Of a DNA stretch of 8,902 nucleotides, positions 6,069-8,902 are shown one piece after another. The notes under the pieces are model-generated. The model searched no databases. It was not told the DNA's origin and saw only the letters and a program-made list of their open reading frames with translations. How positions within the stretch are numbered: the first letter of the stretch is position 1; every line of letters starts with the position of its first letter. The position numbers and the translations under genes are program-made. The DNA is from Candidatus Woesearchaeota archaeon (GTDB lineage Archaea; Nanobdellota; Nanobdellia; Woesearchaeales; JAGVZT01): the NCBI GenBank assembly GCA_019323665.1, contig JAHWHA010000100.1, positions 1-8,902 on the forward strand. Direction: 5' to 3'.

Positions 6069-6341
6069 TTAGAATTCTATCTCAAACTCATCAAACTCGT
6101 TTGTTGGCTCACTGTAGCTTTCTTTTACTTCATCAACTCTCGCAACAAACGAGCCGCGTTTGCATTCCAACACAAACTTATCAATATTTTTATCATTACC
6201 CTCTGCCACAACTTCAACTCTGCCATCTGGCAGATTTTTCACATAACCTTTGATGTCAAACTGGCTTGCTAGTCTTCGAGTCTTTGCTCGGTAACCAACA
6301 CCCTGGACACGGCCCTTGACAATAAGATGGACGCGTTTCAT
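6069..6341 (-). CDS. acyP: Acylphosphatase
   Basis: A 90-aa cytoplasmic enzyme that hydrolyses acyl phosphates such as acetyl phosphate or 1,3-bisphosphoglycerate. It has the family signature MKRVHLIVKGRVQGVGYR, with the catalytic phosphate-binding Arg18 in GVGYR, and GYVKNLPDGRVEVVAEG, with the catalytic Asn36. Length matches the usual 90-100 aa. ATG 6341 is chosen over an in-frame ATG 14 codons upstream because the family begins at MKR and the TATA box at 6364-6372 is about 27 nt away, implying a leaderless message; the longer start would begin upstream of transcription. It converges on cdc6, with 34 bp between the stops, and diverges from the small-ORF cluster. There is no functional link to neighbours that I can see. 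Confidence 0.93.
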   Translation of the reverse strand: MKRVHLIVKGRVQGVGYRAKTRRLASQFDIKGYVKNLPDGRVEVVAEGNDKNIDKFVLECKRGSFVARVDEVKESYSEPTNEFDEFEIEF

Positions 6342-6363
6342 AACATACACAAGTGATTTCACA

Positions 6364-6372
6364 TATATAAAA
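6364..6372 (-). promoter_or_regulatory. TATA box for the acylphosphatase gene
   Basis: On the minus strand this reads TTTTATATA. Its centre is about 27 nt before the ATG at 6341, which fits a leaderless transcript and decides the start codon. Confidence 0.65.
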
Positions 6373-6436
6373 TTGTCGGACAACTCTTAAAACCACATTC
6401 AAATAATCCACTCCCCACTGGACATATGCGAGTGAG

Positions 6437-6445
6437 CTATTTAAG
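6437..6445 (+). promoter_or_regulatory. TATA box of the small-ORF cluster
   Basis: CTATTTAAG follows a purine-rich BRE-like GCGAGTGAG. The expected start near 6467 leaves a leader of about 16 nt holding GAGGTGAT (6471-6478), the same layout as upstream of the small protein at 274. Confidence 0.55.
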
Positions 6446-6482
6446 CAAACCAGATCATTGTATATCCTAAGAGGTGATTGGC

Positions 6483-6572
6483 ATGGATCTATATATGAGG
6501 AATATACAAGAGCTCTTCTTCGAGCAGATGAAACTGAACACATTGAAACGGTGCGGTGACCGAAATGGATGA
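6483..6572 (+). CDS. Very small protein, 29 aa, unknown function (cluster member 1)
   Basis: ATG at 6483 follows a strong Shine-Dalgarno GAGGTGAT (6471-6478) and a plausible promoter. The peptide begins MDLYMRNIQELFFEQMKLN and ends RCGDRNG; its first 22 residues would form an amphipathic helix. The last 8 nt overlap the next ORF in another frame (ATG 6565), so translation may be coupled, or this could be mainly a leader peptide. I do not recognise it. Confidence 0.45.
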   Translation: MDLYMRNIQELFFEQMKLNTLKRCGDRNG

Positions 6573-6672
6573 CAACATCTATTCCCAAGAGAACTTGGAA
6601 GAGCTTTTTGATGAGGATAATTTGAGCTCAGAGGAGTATGGGTTTATGCTGGGGTATATTGATGCGGCTTGA
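6565..6672 (+). CDS. Small acidic protein, 35 aa (cluster member 2)
   Basis: ATG 6565 is preceded by GGTGAC (6555-6560) at a suitable distance. The protein is strongly acidic and helical, starting MDDNIYSQENLEELFDEDNL and ending SSEEYGFMLGYIDAA. The pattern of an acidic helix followed by SxEEyGFMxGY looks to me like a short conserved archaeal small-protein motif, from memory only; no function is known to me. It overlaps cluster member 1 by 8 nt and member 3 by 11 nt, suggesting a coupled set. It is the most convincing of the three by composition. Confidence 0.55.
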   Translation: MDDNIYSQENLEELFDEDNLSSEEYGFMLGYIDAA

Positions 6673-6769
6673 TATTGAGTATATTGATTGGTCCAAATAC
6701 CAAAAGCTCTGTGATTTTATCAATCTGCATTATTTTCAGCAGTCTGTGCGCAGAAAAAATATTTCATAA
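6662..6769 (+). CDS. Small protein, 35 aa, unknown function (cluster member 3)
   Basis: ATG 6662 lies inside the end of the previous ORF (11-nt overlap) with GGGGT (6650s) upstream. The product begins MRLDIEYIDWSKYQKLCDF and ends RRKNIS; it is rich in aromatic residues (several Tyr, Phe and one Trp) and has a basic tail, in contrast to the acidic member 2, so the two could interact. That is speculation. The stop lies just before the TATA box of tsaC. It could be a chance frame; coupling and composition are the only support. Confidence 0.4.
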   Translation: MRLDIEYIDWSKYQKLCDFINLHYFQQSVRRKNIS

Positions 6770-6770
6770 C

Positions 6771-6781
6771 CTTTTTAAATA
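6771..6781 (+). promoter_or_regulatory. TATA box for tsaC
   Basis: CTTTTTAAATA is centred about 26 nt before the ATG at 6802, fitting a leaderless message. A nearer ATG at 6798 is in another frame and stops after about a dozen codons. Confidence 0.65.
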
Positions 6782-6801
6782 GTTGTTGCCTTCCTTTATG
6801 T

Positions 6802-7374
6802 ATGAATACACTCACCAAAGAAGAGGTTTCTGTTAACAAAGTCAGGCTTCTCCAAGATGTCAAGCTAGGCGCAGTATTTGTTTATCCAACTGACACTATA
6901 TATGGGATAGGGTGCAGCGCTCTTGACTCAAAGGCTGTGCAGAAGGTGCGCAAGATGAAGAAGCGCCAGTTTATGCCTTTCTCTGTGCTCGTGCCCTCAA
7001 AAGATTGGATCAAGGAAAATTGCATAGTCACTGAGGAAGCGGAGCAGTGGCTTAAGAAGCTGCCAGGCCCTTACACATTGATTCTCAAATTGAAAAACAA
7101 AAATGCAATAGTGCCAGAAGTCAACAACAACCTACGCACTGTAGGTGTGAGAATTCCAAAACATTGGTTCAGCGATTTTGTTGAGGAGTTGGAGATCCCC
7201 ATATTGACAACAAGCGCAAATGTGAAGGGTGGTGATTTTATGACCGAGCTTGAAGACCTTGACACAGCGATTAAGTCCCATCTTGATTTTATTGTTTATG
7301 AAGGTCCTAAAAGAGGAAAGCCTTCAACATTAGTTGATCTTTCCAAAAAAGAGCCTAAACTCACAGAAAGGTAA
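6802..7374 (+). CDS. tsaC: Threonylcarbamoyl-AMP synthase (YrdC/TsaC domain)
   Basis: A 190-aa cytoplasmic enzyme that makes threonylcarbamoyl-AMP from threonine, bicarbonate and ATP, the first step of t6A at position 37 of ANN-decoding tRNAs; the Kae1/KEOPS complex does the transfer. Motifs in order: VYPTDTIYGIGC (27-38), MKKRQFMPFSVLV (52-64), LPGPYTLILK (87-96), RTVGVRIPKHW (112-122), PILTTSANVKGG (133-144) and GKPSTLVDL (172-180). It is a single-domain YrdC form and lacks the C-terminal Sua5 domain. The usual final IxREG-like tail is not evident; it ends PKLTER. It has its own promoter and starts without a Shine-Dalgarno sequence. Confidence 0.93.
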   Translation: MNTLTKEEVSVNKVRLLQDVKLGAVFVYPTDTIYGIGCSALDSKAVQKVRKMKKRQFMPFSVLVPSKDWIKENCIVTEEAEQWLKKLPGPYTLILKLKNKNAIVPEVNNNLRTVGVRIPKHWFSDFVEELEIPILTTSANVKGGDFMTELEDLDTAIKSHLDFIVYEGPKRGKPSTLVDLSKKEPKLTER

Positions 7375-7403
7375 GCTTATTCCTGCTCAAATTTGGCAAT
7401 AGA

Positions 7404-7413
7404 TTTTTATATT
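7404..7413 (+). promoter_or_regulatory. TATA box for the metallophosphoesterase gene
   Basis: TTTTTATATT is centred about 25 nt before the ATG at 7434, so that gene is probably leaderless. Confidence 0.65.
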
Positions 7414-7433
7414 CTTCATAGTTAATAACATTC

Positions 7434-8036
7434 ATGAAGATACTTGCATTCGGCGATATCCACGGTGATTCCAGGCTAGCTAAAAAACTGGCTGAGAAGG
7501 CTGAGCGTGAAAAGGTTGACTTGGTTGTTATATGCGGTGATATCACTTTTCAAGACTATTCCACGCAAGAGCTAATTGGGCCTTTTGTCAAAAAGAAGAA
7601 GAAAGTGCTGCTTGTCCCAGGCAACCATGAGAGTGTTGCCACAGCGGATTTCTTGGCAAATCTGTATGGTGTGAAAAACCTTCACGGCTACTCTGTGATG
7701 AGCGGTGATGTTGGCTTATTCGGAGCCGGCGGAGCGAATATTGGTATACACCAGCTTGACGAGAAAGAGATTTTTGAGCTGCTCACAAAAAGTTATAAGG
7801 GAATCAAGGGCGCAAAAAAGAAGATTATGGTATCACATGTGCATCCCTCAGGTTCAATGATGGAGAAACTCACTCAGTTTTTTCCAGGCTCTGAAGGTGT
7901 GAGGAAAGCGGTTGAAGAGTTAAAACCAGATATTCTGCTTTGTTCTCATGTGCATGAGGCTGAGGGTCTAGAGGAGAAGATAGGCAAGACAAAAGTGATA
8001 AATGTTGGTAAAGAAGGAAAGATAATTGAGGTGTGA
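7434..8036 (+). CDS. Calcineurin-like metallophosphoesterase
   Basis: A 200-aa cytoplasmic two-metal phosphoesterase. The metal ligands are all visible: GDIHG (Asp8, His10), CGDIT (Asp36), GNHE (Asn64, His65), SHVHP (His135) and SHVH (His172, His174) followed by INVG at 190-193. The size fits compact archaeal proteins of the YfcE/MJ0936-like group or the YkuE-like group, which hydrolyse phosphodiesters, but the substrate cannot be told from the motifs. There is no signal peptide or membrane segment. It has its own TATA box and ATG about 25 nt downstream. Neighbouring genes do not suggest a pathway. Confidence 0.9.
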   Translation: MKILAFGDIHGDSRLAKKLAEKAEREKVDLVVICGDITFQDYSTQELIGPFVKKKKKVLLVPGNHESVATADFLANLYGVKNLHGYSVMSGDVGLFGAGGANIGIHQLDEKEIFELLTKSYKGIKGAKKKIMVSHVHPSGSMMEKLTQFFPGSEGVRKAVEELKPDILLCSHVHEAEGLEEKIGKTKVINVGKEGKIIEV

Positions 8037-8055
8037 TTTAAAGTATTCAAAAAGA

Positions 8056-8065
8056 TTTTTAAAGA
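8056..8065 (+). promoter_or_regulatory. TATA box for the small membrane protein gene
   Basis: TTTTTAAAGA lies just after the metallophosphoesterase stop and is centred about 26 nt before the ATG at 8086. It supports that ATG rather than the TTG at 8026. Confidence 0.55.
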
Positions 8066-8085
8066 ATAAATTCTTCAAATTTATT

Positions 8086-8385
8086 ATGGACTGCAAAAGC
8101 TTATTAAAACCATCTAGCTGGAAGATTTTTATTTTTCTAATACTATTTGTTACCACATTAATTGAAAGCAGCGTAATAGCAACTGGGGGTAGAGGCCCTT
8201 GTGGGGATGGTGTTTTAATGACAAAAAAATCTCTAATACTTCTTGCCCCTTTCTCACAAAATATTTATGGATTATTTTGTAACAGAATTGTTTACTTTGC
8301 TGTTTATATGCCATACTGGTATTTAATCTCATGTCTTATTCTGCTTTTGTACAAAAATATGAAAAAAGAAAAGTCTACCCCTTAA
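8086..8385 (+). CDS. Small membrane protein, 99 aa, unknown function
   Basis: Hydrophobic segments at about residues 12-30 (WKIFIFLILFVTTLIESSV) and 69-90 (VYFAVYMPYWYLISCLILLL) are clear membrane helices, and residues 49-62 may form a short third one. The loop after helix 1 carries GGRGPCGDG, and a second cysteine sits in LFCNR; the tail is lysine-rich (KNMKKEKSTP), suggesting the C terminus faces the cytoplasm. Base composition is noticeably more AT-rich than the flanking genes. It resembles the short multi-helix proteins common in small archaeal genomes, but I know no function. Its last 11 bp overlap the convergent rtcB end. Confidence 0.65.
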   Translation: MDCKSLLKPSSWKIFIFLILFVTTLIESSVIATGGRGPCGDGVLMTKKSLILLAPFSQNIYGLFCNRIVYFAVYMPYWYLISCLILLLYKNMKKEKSTP

Positions 8386-8902
8386 TACTAATTAAAGGCC
8401 TCACTCTCACAACTTTTTTTGCGAGGCCTGAGTTGTGCATCACATCCACAACCTGGTCAACTGCCTTGTATGCTCCAGGCGCCTCTTCTGCAATTCCCTT
8501 TAGGCTGTGGCCCTTGATGATAATGCCTTGCTCCTCAAGTTTTCTGATTATATCATTGCCGCGCCATTTGCCAATAGCCTGGTTTCTTGACATCACACGG
8601 CCAGCACCATGGCATGCGCTGCCAAATGACTCCTGCATCCCTATCTCAGTGCCATGCAGTATGTAAGAATATGTACCCATTGTGCCACCTACAAGCACTG
8701 GCTGCCCTATTGCACGATAAGCAGCGGGCACCTCATCCCTATTAGGACCAAATGCTCTTGTTGCGCCTTTCCTGTGCACCATCAGTTTCATCATTTTGCC
8801 ATTGACACTGTGCTTCTCAACCTTTACATTGTTGTGGCCGATTTCATAGAATGTTTCAATTTCTTCTGGCTTAACATTCATGGTTTTGAAAGCCTTTCTC
8901 AC
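8375..8902 (-). CDS. rtcB: RNA-splicing ligase RtcB, C-terminal part (runs off right edge)
   Basis: The C-terminal 175 residues of RtcB, which joins RNA ends bearing 2',3'-cyclic or 3'-phosphate to 5'-hydroxyl using GTP and Mn2+. It finishes tRNA splicing in archaea and repairs RNA. Aligned from the end, GHNNVKVE (His23 here) matches the Mn ligand His329 of Pyrococcus RtcB, and SACHGAGRVMSR (His98 here) matches His404, the residue that becomes guanylylated. VHRKGATRAFGPNRD, GGTMGTYSYIL and the terminal ISIKG, with its GMP-contacting lysine, are also present. About 300 N-terminal residues lie outside the window. Its partner Archease is not seen here. The 3' end overlaps the small membrane protein by 11 bp. 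Confidence 0.95.
   Translation of the reverse strand: MRKAFKTMNVKPEEIETFYEIGHNNVKVEKHSVNGKMMKLMVHRKGATRAFGPNRDEVPAAYRAIGQPVLVGGTMGTYSYILHGTEIGMQESFGSACHGAGRVMSRNQAIGKWRGNDIIRKLEEQGIIIKGHSLKGIAEEAPGAYKAVDQVVDVMHNSGLAKKVVRVRPLISIKG

Noticed and set aside
6342..6383. Longer acylphosphatase start
   Set aside because: It would begin upstream of the TATA box at 6364-6372, and the family starts at MKRVHL.
8026..8085. TTG start of the 99-aa membrane protein inside the metallophosphoesterase gene
   Set aside because: A TATA box lies at 8056-8065 and an ATG about 26 nt downstream at 8086; the longer form would start upstream of the promoter.
1..8902. tRNA genes, CRISPR arrays, insertion sequences, integrase or attachment sites
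   Set aside because: I saw no TTCGA-type T-loop in a tRNA context, no regularly spaced repeats, no transposase motifs, and no long direct repeats by eye; a short or degenerate element could still be missed.

Overview
The window looks like a chromosomal segment of an archaeon, most likely a small-genome lineage such as DPANN (Woesearchaeota or Pacearchaeota-like). The evidence is an Orc1/Cdc6 initiator, an archaeal COG1107-type RecJ-like DHH protein, a Dph2-like sequence, RtcB, and archaeal TATA boxes placed about 25 nt upstream of start codons. The lineage is inferred from gene content and protein style, not from a marker tree.

Layout. At the left edge the first 34 codons of a desulfoferrodoxin or desulforedoxin gene run leftward off the window. 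Its promoter region is shared with a rightward unit encoding two small charged proteins (34 and 42 aa). Next come a Dph2 sequence that stops after its first cysteine motif, a DHH phosphoesterase start-stop coupled to it, and a six-helix membrane protein. Converging on these is a large secreted transglutaminase-like protein read leftward. Between that gene and orc1/cdc6 lies a GC-richer element of about 160 nt that folds into a long rod and a three-way junction. It fits no RNA family I could recognise and is the best candidate here for something undescribed. A TATA box in the gap is placed correctly for both the element and the transglutaminase gene.

The right half holds orc1/cdc6, a convergent acylphosphatase, three overlapping very small ORFs behind a strong ribosome binding site, a YrdC/TsaC threonylcarbamoyl-AMP synthase, a calcineurin-like metallophosphoesterase, a small membrane protein, and the C-terminal third of rtcB running off the right edge.

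How it works together. This is mostly unlinked housekeeping: replication initiation (Orc1/Cdc6), DNA or RNA end processing (DHH nuclease), tRNA modification (TsaC), tRNA splicing or RNA repair (RtcB), and oxygen defence (superoxide reductase-type iron domain). Most larger genes have their own promoter and appear to be leaderless, with ATG about 24 to 27 nt from the TATA centre. The desulfoferrodoxin gene and the two small-protein cassettes instead have short leaders with good Shine-Dalgarno sequences. I found no tRNA, large rRNA, CRISPR array, insertion sequence or integrase.
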